From Actinomadura cremea (GTDB lineage Bacteria > Actinomycetota > Actinomycetes > Streptosporangiales > Streptosporangiaceae), in assembly GCF_014648495.1 (NCBI RefSeq), contig NZ_BMRF01000022.1, forward strand, positions 1-64,000: 64,000 nt of DNA. The letters are read 5' to 3'. Positions 28,701 to 36,134 of the stretch are shown piece after piece; the first letter of the stretch is position 1, and each line of letters opens with the position of its first letter. The notes under the pieces are model-generated. The model had not been told where the DNA came from and did not search any database. It saw only the letters and a program-made list of their open reading frames with translations. Position numbers and translations under genes: made by a program.

Positions 28701-29975
28701 CCAGTCGGCATGCGACACCAGAGCACTCGTGCGCCACAACTGCACCGATGTGGGGCTCTTGCAGTCGTACGCGCTGGTCTCCCAGGCAACGAACTCGACC
28801 TTCTCGACGTAACGGCCCTTCAACGACGGCAGCGGCATCCGGTAGAACAGCCGCTTGGTCTGGTCCTTCACGCAGCGGGAGTCATCGGCCACCAAACAGC
28901 GGCCCACTCCCTCGGTGCCGTTGAACTTGTAGTACGACTGGTCCGGCCACCCCGACGACACCATCGCCCAGCTCGACGCCTTGCTCGTCGTCCACACCGG
29001 GTCGATGAACACCGGAAACGTGGTGTCGGGCGCCGTCAGCATCTGCTGGTCCGGCCTCAGCGTCAGCGTGCCGCCGGTCACCTCCACGTCTAGCGGGGCC
29101 GTCTTCGCTCCGTCCGCCGGTCCGTCCGCGGCGCTGCTCCTCGCCCCCGCCTGCTGCTTCGCCGCCGGAGCCGGCTCGCCGGAGGAGTCCCACATGATCG
29201 GCTGCGGTGCCTCGAACACCGCCGACCCCGAACCGGTGTCGGCCGCAGTCAGCACCCCCGCCTCGTTCTGAGAGATCTTCAGCCGGGTGCTCTCGAGCCC
29301 GAACGCCAGCTCCGCCAGCCGCGGGTCCGCAGCGGCTTCGGCTGTCTTGACCACCAGCGTGTGAGTGAACCCGTCCGGCAGCGCCTTCACCTGCAGATCG
29401 ACATCACCGCCGAGAACCCCGCGGTACTCGGCGACGTCCCCCGACACCACCGGCGCCGGCAGCTTGCTCGGCCAGGAGAACGAGATCGTGCGACCGGCAC
29501 GCTCCATGGCCACCAGCGGCTCGTCCCCACCATTGGAGAACCGCAGCCCCGTGGTTGAGGCCCCCGGCTCCAACCGGCCGTCCACCGGTGCCAGATCCAA
29601 GTCGATGGGCTTCCACTCACCGTCCACGCGGGCCCGGACCGGCCGCAGGTGCTCGGTCACCTCGAACTTGCCGTCCGGCAACGCTTCCACGGTGCGGTGC
29701 TCGCCCCGCTTGGACAGCACCTCGACCCGGTCACCGGTCTTCACCGCCAGGTCCGAGGCCTTCTCCTCCGTTGCCGCACTGCGTGAGGCGGTCGTCGGGT
29801 CACTCGCCGGCTCGTCCGCGCGCGCGGGAGACGGTGCCACCCACGCCAGCGTCTGCAGCAGGCTTACGCACAGCGACAACGCCAGGCCGACGGCGAGCCA
29901 GTGACGGCCCCGTTCGAACAACCAGCCAGAAAAGAACGGACGGCGCGTGCGTTCGCCGGCCCAGCGCAGCGGCAT
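25746..29975 (-). CDS. Secreted LamG-repeat protein, partner of the Rhs toxin
   Basis: 1409 residues with an N-terminal signal peptide/anchor (HWLAVGLALSLCVSLLQTLA, then SPARADEP). Residues ~330-520 form a DNRLRE/CBM-type beta domain (SWAMVSSGWPDQSYYKF, TSVQLWRTSALVSHADWN). An Ig-like segment follows (about 640-740). Three LamG jelly-roll domains complete the protein, each with a LYVNG/IYVNG strand, an LQIGRS/LEIGRS strand and a closing IDDVQ or IDDVR motif (about 800-960, 970-1190, 1200-1405). LamG domains bind carbohydrate or protein ligands, so cell-surface attachment is plausible. Such genes often precede Rhs genes in actinobacteria. ATG 29975 is supported by the upstream GAGGTCC and by the signal peptide. 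Confidence 0.85.
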   Translation of the reverse strand: MPLRWAGERTRRPFFSGWLFERGRHWLAVGLALSLCVSLLQTLAWVAPSPARADEPASDPTTASRSAATEEKASDLAVKTGDRVEVLSKRGEHRTVEALPDGKFEVTEHLRPVRARVDGEWKPIDLDLAPVDGRLEPGASTTGLRFSNGGDEPLVAMERAGRTISFSWPSKLPAPVVSGDVAEYRGVLGGDVDLQVKALPDGFTHTLVVKTAEAAADPRLAELAFGLESTRLKISQNEAGVLTAADTGSGSAVFEAPQPIMWDSSGEPAPAAKQQAGARSSAADGPADGAKTAPLDVEVTGGTLTLRPDQQMLTAPDTTFPVFIDPVWTTSKASSWAMVSSGWPDQSYYKFNGTEGVGRCLVADDSRCVKDQTKRLFYRMPLPSLKGRYVEKVEFVAWETSAYDCKSPTSVQLWRTSALVSHADWNNTVGTWGNGGAWGEHVASRDVAYCSSTPVEFSSPLLRDHVQVGLDKGYGSMTFGLKAYSESSMAWWKRFADDAHLKIQYNHPPQQPDTDTMRANPGGQCVDKPGAQTVNAIPTVYAYLHDKDTEDARKVSAQFTLHWADKADGSDWGEKWKSTLQGPLTSGSQFQMKLPSTIPQKKLIGWGVRAWDGAQFGPWSYAGAQTGCYFYYDTSVPGEPTISSSDYPGDGIGRGGVGETGRFVIADAKGVASKYKVTLNETLVKEVATTNGAPQVVELAPTRVGANTVSVEAFAPSHQNGPSRSYEFHANTGADPVARFPMDEAAGTTEVTAAGPGRPAWLRGRATLGAAGKNGTALELNGESAYAESPTPAVDTTSSFTVAAWAKPTRYGMENILAQNAAFQSAFQLGIAPEGKPVFKKPSTDTKDGGGGQWQQAIDDVPLPIGEWSHLIGVYDKTAQQLRLYVNGHLEATTNGVTAPLESHGALQIGRSLYNGTYPNAWPGSIDDVQAFGQALTTEQAAQIHTGTVPKDAGLVAHWNMNEAVGQPRAYSTVAPWKAALHNGATLGAQGRTGTALQLDNATKQYAATERPVINTLESFAVSAWLKVDPSATSPSKNFTAVSILGEVKSGFYLKYVEPIDDKPARWVFARTAHDSTEAGWFQATSKDPALAGEWTHLVGVYDAVTQKLKIYVNGERGVDSPVVTSRWMATGGLEIGRSQWDSKDHDHWSGLIDDVRVYDRVIATDEIGKMTTQDPVLQARWTLNEQPVNGKVDGLPTGAPQLTLSAGATINDEAGDLPPEGGLLLNPQLGGFAETAAPVVRTDDSFTITGWVRNQGRPQNVATVFSQAGTNANALIVKYVPGEDPTLQGHWQVEMRNGDDPAPDPLIAAHSVFTDHWWDHVAVVYDALNNEVSLYVNGELEGIVDGISQEGGVFGFHATNGGLQIGRNKFAAAESWPDAIDDVQVYSTALNEAQVLAVMNDPEPEGSP

Positions 29976-30355
29976 GAGGACCTCGACGGGTAAAGAAACA
30001 GTAAGAGCGGCGTAAAGCTAGCCCGAACTGGCGCAGAAGCGGAAGATGTCGTAACGATCTTCAAAGAGTGAAGTAGGTCACATGATCCCAGATTGGGAAC
30101 GAATATTGACCCTCCTCAAGAGGGTGAAGTAATGCACCTGGAACGGGGTGCATGTGTCGAATTGACTTCAGTAAGTAACGTGTGACAAAAAAGAAACAAA
30201 GTTTTCCCGGCAAACGATCTTGCTAAACCTGCCGGATGGGCGGCGTTACCGGATCGTGAGACAGCTGGAGGGAGCGGTGGTGCTGCGGTTCGGCTGGAGA
30301 CGGACAGCGCGAGTGGGGCGGGCGGCTCTACGCCAGCCCGCCCCACGCGTAGTGG
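29976..30355. promoter_or_regulatory. Intergenic region upstream of the LamG-Rhs operon
   Basis: About 380 bp, noticeably AT-richer than the flanks, separating the LamG gene (reading left from 29975) from the 3' end of the DUF4913 gene (30356). It therefore must hold the promoter of the LamG-Rhs-DUF2283 operon. Two hairpins are visible: ACCCTC-ctca-AGAGGGT at about 30109-30125 and the perfect 7-bp inverted repeat ATGCACC-N8-GGTGCAT at about 30132-30153. No clear -35/-10 pair could be fixed by eye. Confidence 0.45.
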
Positions 30356-30907
30356 CTACTGGGGTTGTGCGACTTCGGGGCGTGGAGCTGGTGGGGCGGG
30401 CGGAACCGTGCGCGGGTGGGCGGTGTTTGGCGTGGCGGCCGGTGGACGGGCGGCGGGTGGGACGGTGCCGGGGACTTGGGCTGCGACGGTGAGGGGTGTG
30501 CCTTCGCGGACCTTCACTACGACGGGGGCCGGGTCGGCGATGAGGTGGTAGACGGGTTCCTGGTGGCCGGTCCACAGGTCGGTGAGTTCGGCGACGACGC
30601 CGCCGTGGTGGTGCCAGCAGCGGGGCAGCTGGTCGGGGGTGAGTTCGTAGGTGTCGGCGAGCCAGGTGACCCAGTCGATGAACTGTGGCCACAGCTCGTC
30701 GTACTCGGCGGCCTCCAGACGTCCCCACACGACCGGCGTGCCGGGCACGCGTTCGGCGTCGGGGACGGCGAGGCGCTGTTCGAGGGTCGTCAGGCGTCCG
30801 GCCAGCGCGGTCAGGTCCTCGCGCATGCCCTGCAGGACGGCCGCGATCTGTTCCTGGATCGCTTGGAGCAGCGCGCCCGCGTCGTCGGGGTTCGGTGGTG
30901 TCGTCAT
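30356..30907 (-). CDS. DUF4913-type protein of conjugative elements
   Basis: 183 residues from ATG 30907. An N-terminal coiled coil (LLQAIQEQIAAVLQGMREDL) is followed by the DUF4913 core DWVTWLADTYELTPDQLPRC and WHHHGGVVAELTDLW, then a Pro-rich tail. DUF4913 proteins occur in actinobacterial plasmids and integrative elements, generally beside transfer genes; their role is unknown. Its ATG overlaps the stop of the coupling-protein gene upstream, so both belonged to one transfer operon. Confidence 0.8.
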   Translation of the reverse strand: MTTPPNPDDAGALLQAIQEQIAAVLQGMREDLTALAGRLTTLEQRLAVPDAERVPGTPVVWGRLEAAEYDELWPQFIDWVTWLADTYELTPDQLPRCWHHHGGVVAELTDLWTGHQEPVYHLIADPAPVVVKVREGTPLTVAAQVPGTVPPAARPPAATPNTAHPRTVPPAPPAPRPEVAQPQ

Positions 30908-32253
30908 GGCTTCGCCCGGGTGGTGGCGGTGACCTTCTGCAGGGCGCGGTGGGTGGCTTCGGCGATGTCGGCGGCGCGGGGTCCGCGGTGGGCCGGGACG
31001 AACCGGACGCGGGTGGCGGGGGTGGTGCGGTGGATGAGCACCCCGGTGCCCTCCGGCATCGTCCGCAACGCGCCGGCGTCCAGGATGGGGCTGCGGCGGG
31101 TGGAGGTGCTGAGCTGGACGCGGCGGTCGTCCTGGGAGACCGACAGCTGTTCCTGGTCGTGGTCGCCGATGACTTCCGACAGCATCTTCAGTTCGCGGGG
31201 GTCGCCGACGCCGCCGAGGACGAGCTTGACGGTGGCGTTGGCGAACATCTGCCGCACCCCCAGCCGGCCCCAGCGCTGTTCGGCGGCGGCGAGGTTTTGC
31301 AGGCTGGCCAGGATGAAGATGCCGAACCCGCCGGCCAGTGACATCAGCTTGGGCAGCTCGGGCAGGGGGAGGCAGTTGGCGATCTCGTCGCCGAACACCC
31401 CCAGCGGCGGATCGAGCCGTCCGCCGGGGGCGCGGGCGGCGCGGTGCTTGGCGGTGTCGGTGATAGCGCGGCCGAACGCCGCCAGCAGCGGCGCCAGTGG
31501 GGAGGCGTCGTCGTCCTCGCCGATGAGGTAGACGGTGCCGCCGCCCGCCAGCCACCCGTCGATCGACAGCGACTCGCCGGGCGGGCAGCCGAAGATGTCG
31601 GCGACCCGGTCGTTGAGCATCCCGGCCAGCGGCTGGAACGCGGTCTTCCAGGACGCGCGCTGCTCCTCGTGGTCGCCCTCGTACATCACCGCAAGCGTCC
31701 GGGCGAGGTCACCGCGCCCGCGCTCGGCCAGGATGTGGACCGGGTCGCGCGTGGACGGGCTGGACGCCCACCGGACGACATCGCGCATGCCGAGCCCGGC
31801 AAGGGCGGCGGCGTGCAGCCAGCACGACAGCAAAATCTTGGCGTTGTGAACGAAGTACCCACCGTTGCGAGTGCCCTGCTCGCTGCGGGTGGCGGCGGCC
31901 AGGACCTCCGTGCGGCGCTGAGCGACACCGAAGTCCGCGCAGCCGTCCACCAGCGACCACCGCAACTGGCCCGGCCCCCCGGACACGTTGTAAGGGTCCA
32001 GGACGTGCACAGGCCCCGGCCACAGCTCCGCGGTGGCGTACAGCACGTCGGTGCGGGCGGACGTCACCAGCGCGGGACCGTCCGGCCAGTCCAGCAACGC
32101 GGGAATGACGACCTGCTGCGTCTTCCCCTGCGCGCAGGCGCAATGAGCGCGACAGAGTCCTCGATCGGCACCCACAGCGGAACCCGCGCACCGATGACCG
32201 AACCGCCGTCTCGCTGCGGCCCTACCGAGGACAACGAAACGCCCCCACAACAT
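30904..32253 (-). pseudogene. VirD4/TraD-like coupling protein, frameshifted at the Walker A motif
   Basis: The C-terminal ~400 codons are clear: KTQQVVIPALLDWP, LVTSARTDVLYATAE, the Walker B-like LGVFGDEIANCLPLP and FGIFILASLQNLAAAEQRW, all features of type IV coupling ATPases. Upstream of GKTQ this frame turns to nonsense (GLCRAHCACAQ), whereas another frame encodes the expected PLWVPIEDSVALIAPARRG. The two meet at about 32126-32136, so a 1-base indel splits the P-loop. The N-terminal membrane segments are not found either, so the 5' end may also be deleted. Neighbouring DUF4913 and the defective relaxase support a dead conjugation module. Confidence 0.75.
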
Positions 32254-33236
32254 CGTCCGCTTCGATTACTGACCCACCGGGACAGAAGGGATGTCTGCCA
32301 AGCAGGTGGTATCCCCGCCCCTCAGGGCCACCGACGACGCCGGCTCGACCCGGACACTGACCCACTGAGGCTGCGGCCCGCCACGTGGCCGACGTTGTAC
32401 GGACCGCCGTATGCACCGCGTCGCCCGGGCGAAGCTCACGCTCGTCCAAAGCGCTTGCGGAACGGCCGATACGTTCACTCGGGCACCCGCTAGCCTCAGG
32501 CGCGGTCGCCCACCGTGGCCCATGACCAAATCACGATCGAAGCCCTGTTCGCCCGCCCTCGGCTCACGCTTCGAGGAACTGCCTGCCACCGAAAACCTCG
32601 GCGCAGGCTTCGTGCACGTGCTCGCCCGTGCCCGAGAACCTGGCACGACCAGTGGGAAGCAGCGTGCCACGGTCCTCGCCCCTGTTCCAGCGACAGATAG
32701 GGCGACGAGCACCGCCCATCCCCCGCGACGAGGCCGTCCATCCAGAAGACCCAGCACCCTGAAGCATCACTGATGGTGCACAGAGAGTGACATCTCTACG
32801 GAGCGATCTGGTGACCTCATTCGGGTGGGAGAAAGATGATCTCCCAACTTCCTCCCAGTTGGAGGCTGTGCCCCCTCGGTCACAAGTGGACACCAACACT
32901 GGCATCTCCCTGACTTCCAGGATCAGGGAGAAGAGATGGCCACACACAAAGGGCCAGTACACGAACACACTGTCATCGGAGCGGGTCAAACCGGTGGCAG
33001 GCTCTGCGGCGATGCAGGCCCGTTGCCCGAGTGACGGCAGAACGCATGTCTCACCGACACAACGAGTGACTAGCCTAGGACCGGACCAGCTGACCACATT
33101 TGAGCTGGGGCAAGATCCGCGCCCCAGATCTGCCCCACGCGCCCCATCACGCGCGATGCGAGCCACCGACGAGCGGCTGACCTGCAGTGATGCCTCAGCG
33201 AACTCGTGACTACTTCGGCAGGGCCTAACAGCGCCA
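32254..33236. other. Intergenic region at the right end of the island
   Basis: Nearly 1 kb of mixed composition without a recognisable domain. Two moderately long plus-strand frames (32411-32773, 32787-33209) lack codon bias and are not called. The only frame with a good ribosome-binding site is the 32-codon one at 32936. Probably the decayed edge of the integrated element or old chromosomal spacer. Confidence 0.35.
32936..33034 (+). CDS. Possible 32-residue protein
   Basis: ATG 32936 follows GGGAG by 5 bases. The frame reads MATHKGPVHEHTVIGAG, then GGRLCGDAGPLPE. Codon choice is reasonable but not decisive at this length, and I do not know a family. It may be chance. Confidence 0.25.
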   Translation: MATHKGPVHEHTVIGAGQTGGRLCGDAGPLPE

Positions 33237-33267
33237 AGAGGCCTGCTCTCTACGAAAGCAGGCCTCT
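33237..33267. terminator. Hairpin terminator downstream of the tRNA-Val site
   Basis: A perfect 11-bp inverted repeat, AGAGGCCTGCT (33237-33247) and AGCAGGCCTCT (33257-33267), with a 9-base loop. It lies just beyond the 3' end of the tRNA-Val half-site read on the minus strand, where the tRNA's terminator would be expected, so it probably marks original chromosomal or first-element DNA outside the prophage. Confidence 0.7.
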
Positions 33268-33280
33268 GACCTGGGGAAAC

Positions 33281-33323
33281 GTGGGCGATACTGGGTTCGA
33301 ACCAGTGACCTCTTCGGTGTGAA
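33281..33323 (-). repeat. Prophage attL: 3' half of tRNA-Val(CAC)
   Basis: 43 bp identical to 5438-5480 except one base, and matching the usual actinobacterial tRNA-Val(CAC) 3' half (anticodon loop TTCACAC, T-loop TTCGAAC, acceptor ATCGCCC). Sequence identity with the other copy stops at the anticodon loop, the usual crossover point of tRNA-targeting integrases. The prophage integrase ends 118 bp to the right and reads toward it. The intact tRNA should be rebuilt at the far end, beyond the window. Confidence 0.88.
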
Positions 33324-33440
33324 TGAATAAGATCTCCCTGGTCTTGGCGTTGCGCGGTGATCTGACCTCGCGAAACCGTCAGCCGTTGTCCGCGTGTGTC
33401 AGCCGGTGCGTAGAGATCATCACGCACGACGCACGCACGA

Positions 33441-34628
33441 TCATGACCCCTTCCTCCGCTCCCACGACGCCCGCACCTTGTCGTGGTGGTCCGGCGCGAG
33501 GTGCGCGTACCGCTGCGTCGTGGTGAAGCTCTCGTGGCCGAGGAGGTGCTGCACGTCGTACAGCGGCACGCCGTCCATCACGAGCCAGCTCGCCGCCGTG
33601 TGCCGCATGATCCGCGGCGGGAACTCTCGAACGCCGGCCCGCTCGATCGCCGGATACCAGACCCGCGTGCGGAACCTGCCGTCGTCCACGGGGCCGCCCT
33701 CGTGCGAGGAGAACACCAGCCCGTTGCACGGTCCGGCGCCCGGCTTCGTCGTCCCGTCGGGCATGACCTTCGGGCAGGAGCACCGGCCCGCCCAACGCCG
33801 CGCCATGCCCAGTTCGTCGCCGAGCGCCTTCAAGGTGGACTCCGGGATCGGCACGCTCCGGCGGGACTTCTTGGACTTCGGGTACTCGCGCAGCCCGAAC
33901 CGCGTCATCACGCGGTGGACGTGGACGAGGCCGCGGTCCCAGTCGACGCGGTCGACGTGCAGCCCGTACAGCTCGCCGGGCCGCAGGCCGATGTCCATCC
34001 CGAGTTCCACCATGAGGCGCCACCGGCGGCCGCCGCGCGGCCCCTCGTGCTTCTCGATCGCGGTGTACAGGGCACCGGCCTCGGCGTGCTCGTAGAACTC
34101 GACGATCCTCGGCTCGATCTTCGGCAGCTCGAGGCGCGCGAACGGATTGCTGGTGACCACCGGCGGGTCCTCGTTGAGCGCGAGGAGGTACAGCGACGAC
34201 ATGGCGTGCACGGCCTCGTGGACGGTGGCGGCCGACAGGAACGGCGCCTCGTCCTCCCCCGCGGCGCGCCGGGCCCGGCGCGTGGTGCGCAACTTGTTCG
34301 CCCACGCCTGCGCCTCCGCCCGGGTGACGGCCTTCAGCGGCCAGTCGCCCCACGCGGGCTCGCAGTGGGTCCGCCAGATGCTCGCGGACTTCTGCAGGGT
34401 GGGCATCTCGAGGCCGCGGGCGCTCATGGCCCGTTTGCGCCAGTCGGCGACGAGGATCTCGCCGGCGCGGGGGTCGTGGCGTTCGCCGCGGCGGTACCGG
34501 TTCTCGAGGTCTTCGGCCCACTCCTTCACGACGCCTTTGAGCTTGTCGGTCTTGGTGGTGCGGCGGCCGTCGGGCCTGTAGACGACGGCCTGCCATAGGC
34601 CGGACGGGAGTTTGCGGTAGGAGGGCAT
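33441..34628 (-). CDS. int: Prophage tyrosine integrase
   Basis: 395 residues from ATG 34628. An N-terminal arm-type domain (PSYRKLPSGLWQAVVYRPDG) and SAM-like core-binding domain (about 60-165) precede the catalytic domain: Arg in MDIGLRPGELYGLHV, the PRIMRHTAASWL box, His in LLGHESFTT and the Tyr nucleophile in QRYAHLAP. An insertion with CSCPKVMPDGTTK and PCNG between the Arg and His boxes may bind zinc. All catalytic residues are present. Length is normal for actinophage integrases. It reads toward attL (33281-33323), the standard int-att arrangement. Confidence 0.93.
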   Translation of the reverse strand: MPSYRKLPSGLWQAVVYRPDGRRTTKTDKLKGVVKEWAEDLENRYRRGERHDPRAGEILVADWRKRAMSARGLEMPTLQKSASIWRTHCEPAWGDWPLKAVTRAEAQAWANKLRTTRRARRAAGEDEAPFLSAATVHEAVHAMSSLYLLALNEDPPVVTSNPFARLELPKIEPRIVEFYEHAEAGALYTAIEKHEGPRGGRRWRLMVELGMDIGLRPGELYGLHVDRVDWDRGLVHVHRVMTRFGLREYPKSKKSRRSVPIPESTLKALGDELGMARRWAGRCSCPKVMPDGTTKPGAGPCNGLVFSSHEGGPVDDGRFRTRVWYPAIERAGVREFPPRIMRHTAASWLVMDGVPLYDVQHLLGHESFTTTQRYAHLAPDHHDKVRASWERRKGS

Positions 34629-34720
34629 GGTCCTCTCTCGGGTGGATGGGTGATGTGTGGGGTGGACATGGGTGTCCGCCCGTGGGCGAGCGGGGTGCCC
34701 ACGGGCGGACCGTTCTACCG

Positions 34721-35263
34721 TCAGCCGCCGGCGTGGCGCTGCTCGCGCTTCTTGCGGACCTCATCGTTGGTGAAGCGCGCGAGCGCTTCGGCGAGAACGT
34801 CTTGTCGGCTGCCCAGCCTGTCGACATCGGCGGGGATGCCGTCGAGGCGGCTGAGGCCGATCTCGACGGCGTCGAGCTGGAGCCGGATGGCGCCCTGCTG
34901 TCGGTCGAGGCGGGCGATGCCGTCGGCGATCTCGTCAAGGCGGGCGATGATGACGCCCTCGAACCGAGTAGCGCGCGCATCCCTGGTCTCCCCCTGGGAC
35001 GCGGCGGCCGCCTGCTGCTTGAGGGTAAGGCGCGCGGTGTCGACCTGCCCGGCATAGACGGCGATGCCGACGCCGGACAGGATGCAGCCGATGCCGCCGG
35101 TCCAGGTGTACACGTGGTCGAGGAGGAGTCCGGCGGCGAGCAGGATGATGCCTGCGACGGCGAGGATGACAACGATGGCACCGGCGATGAGGTGGCGGGT
35201 CCTCATGAGGGCGAGCGGGTCGTCTGCGGGCAGGGTGTGCTGATCGTCATTGATCATGATCAC
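34721..35263 (-). CDS. Membrane protein with coiled-coil tail
   Basis: 180 residues from GTG 35263 (GGGG spaced 6 bases; ATG 35257 also possible). Two adjacent transmembrane segments lie at about 26-70 (LIAGAIVVILAVAGIILLAA, then WTGGIGCILSGVGIAVYAG), followed by a long cytoplasmic coiled coil with heptad-like LDEIADGIARLDRQQ repeats and a basic end. Position between integrase and repressor is where lysogeny-expressed accessory genes sit, so superinfection exclusion is a possibility, but nothing in the sequence proves it. Confidence 0.65.
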   Translation of the reverse strand: MIMINDDQHTLPADDPLALMRTRHLIAGAIVVILAVAGIILLAAGLLLDHVYTWTGGIGCILSGVGIAVYAGQVDTARLTLKQQAAAASQGETRDARATRFEGVIIARLDEIADGIARLDRQQGAIRLQLDAVEIGLSRLDGIPADVDRLGSRQDVLAEALARFTNDEVRKKREQRHAGG

Positions 35264-35614
35264 GAGGACCCCTTCACTTCTGAAACTGCGCGGGGGGGGG
35301 GTGCTCTCGCTGAGTCTTTTAGGGAGCGCGCGGGGCTGAGACCGGCGCGAGGGCTGATGCGGTTGTATCGGGCGTCCCTTTCCGGTGGATTCGGAGGGGG
35401 AATCCGATTGTGCGCTTGGGCGTCACGAGCCGCAACCCTGCGTTAGCAATGATCGTTTCGGAGCGACGTTTCCGCAGGTAGGAACGGTCCCACAATTCTT
35501 TATGGCCATATGCGGCCATCGTGACAACCAGTTATCGGCGTTCACTATTAGCCTAAGTGAAATCGACTATTGCAAGTTAGGAACGCCTAAGGCAGGGATT
35601 TACGGACAGGGTCG
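35264..35614. promoter_or_regulatory. Intergenic region of the immunity module with C10/G10 tract
   Basis: About 350 bp, AT-richer than the genes. It contains a run of ten G (35292-35301), i.e. poly-C 29 bp before the start of the membrane-protein gene on the minus strand; the dispersed prophage motif GACGTTTCCGCAGGT at 35465-35479; and small inverted repeats (TGGCC-N6-GGCCA near 35500, TTCACT-N9-AGTGAA near 35540). The latter may terminate the repressor transcript. No gene found. Confidence 0.45.
35465..35479 (+). promoter_or_regulatory. Dispersed prophage motif, site 1
   Basis: GACGTTTCCGCAGGT, found exactly twice more at 52932 and 52971, with its CCGCAGGT core also inverted at 36066 and 52484. 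All copies are intergenic. It is likely a repressor-binding or stoperator-type site; which protein binds is unknown. Confidence 0.5.
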
Positions 35615-36013
35615 TCATCCCGTCTTTCGATCACGCCATGACTCCAACAGCACATTGAGCGTCTCCGCTTCGTGTTCATCGGGATCTTCACGCCACTCCC
35701 TCAGTAGCCGCTCAAGGCGCTCGAACGGATCTTCCACCCTCTCGTCCGCTTCCCCGTCGGACACCTCAAGCGCGGACGGTACCCACAGGCCGAGGTTGCG
35801 GCGCACGGCGATGAGGTCCATGTCGAGCGCCTCGGCGATCTGCTCCGCGCGCTCGTCAGTGACCGCGGTCGCCCCGGTCTCGATGCGGGAGATCAGCGAG
35901 TCGCTCACTCCCATGCGGCGGGCGAGCGCTCCGGCGGTCTGAAGGCCCCGGCGTTCGCGTGCCTTGCGCAGCCACCGGCCGGCCTCCTCCTGTTGCTGGC
36001 GTTTGCTCGTCAT
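35615..36013 (-). CDS. CI-like XRE repressor
   Basis: 132 residues from ATG 36013 (MTSKRQQQEEAGRWL); an in-frame ATG at 36049 would run through an operator and is less likely. The helix-turn-helix is clear: TAGALARRMGVSDSLISRIE at about 25-45, XRE type. The C-terminal ~60 residues are acidic and helical (ERLERLLREWREDPDEHEAE) and probably dimerise; there is no LexA-like peptidase, so induction would not be by RecA cleavage. It is divergent from the Cro-like gene across two palindromic operators, consistent with the lysogeny repressor. Confidence 0.82.
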   Translation of the reverse strand: MTSKRQQQEEAGRWLRKARERRGLQTAGALARRMGVSDSLISRIETGATAVTDERAEQIAEALDMDLIAVRRNLGLWVPSALEVSDGEADERVEDPFERLERLLREWREDPDEHEAETLNVLLESWRDRKTG

Positions 36014-36032
36014 GCCTTGAGTATTGCACGTC

Positions 36033-36043
36033 ATGCATTGCAT
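36033..36043. promoter_or_regulatory. Operator palindrome O1 (ATGCATTGCAT)
   Basis: 11-bp perfect palindrome around a central base, 20 bp upstream of the repressor start on the minus strand. It shares the TGCATTGCA core with O2 at 36106-36116; a half site (TTGCACG) lies at 36024-36030. Confidence 0.6.
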
Positions 36044-36065
36044 GGCCACTCAGGTACGCATGCCC

Positions 36066-36075
36066 TGACCTGCGG
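36066..36075 (-). promoter_or_regulatory. Dispersed prophage motif, site 2
   Basis: TGACCTGCGG, the inverse of CCGCAGGTCA. Read on the minus strand it matches the 52971 copy over 14 bases (CCGCAGGTCAGGGC). It sits between the two operator palindromes in the repressor/Cro intergenic region. Confidence 0.5.
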
Positions 36076-36099
36076 TTACATGAATCTTCCTGATCTGGC

Positions 36100-36134
36100 T
36101 TGACCGTGCATTGCACATGATGCATGCTCATTCC
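36100..36134 (+). promoter_or_regulatory. Probable early rightward promoter with operator O2 in its spacer
   Basis: TTGACC (36100-36105) fits a -35 box. The palindrome GTGCATTGCAC (36106-36116) fills the spacer, and a -10-like CATGCT lies 17 bases downstream (36123-36128). Transcription would then start close to ATG 36135, giving a leaderless or near-leaderless message. Repressor binding at O2 would block the promoter. The -10 is weak, so its position is tentative. Confidence 0.5.

Larger units (their letters stand above)
5438..33323. mobile_element. Genomic island bounded by two tRNA-Val half-sites
   Basis: 27.9 kb between the two 43-bp att copies. Content: TerB/BrxD/BrxHI-exonuclease operon, IS remnants, a truncated MobF relaxase, the LamG-Rhs-DUF2283 operon, DUF4913 and a frameshifted coupling protein. 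It has no integrase of its own inside these limits; the frameshifted one at 4150 lies just outside the left copy. I infer an element or stack of elements accumulated at the same tRNA, now immobile. Exact ends of each original element cannot be set from this window. Confidence 0.6.

Noticed and set aside
5438-33281. pSAM2-like actinomycete ICE with FtsK-type transfer
   Set aside because: No TraB/FtsK-like or Rep gene found; the transfer genes are of MobF and VirD4-like type.
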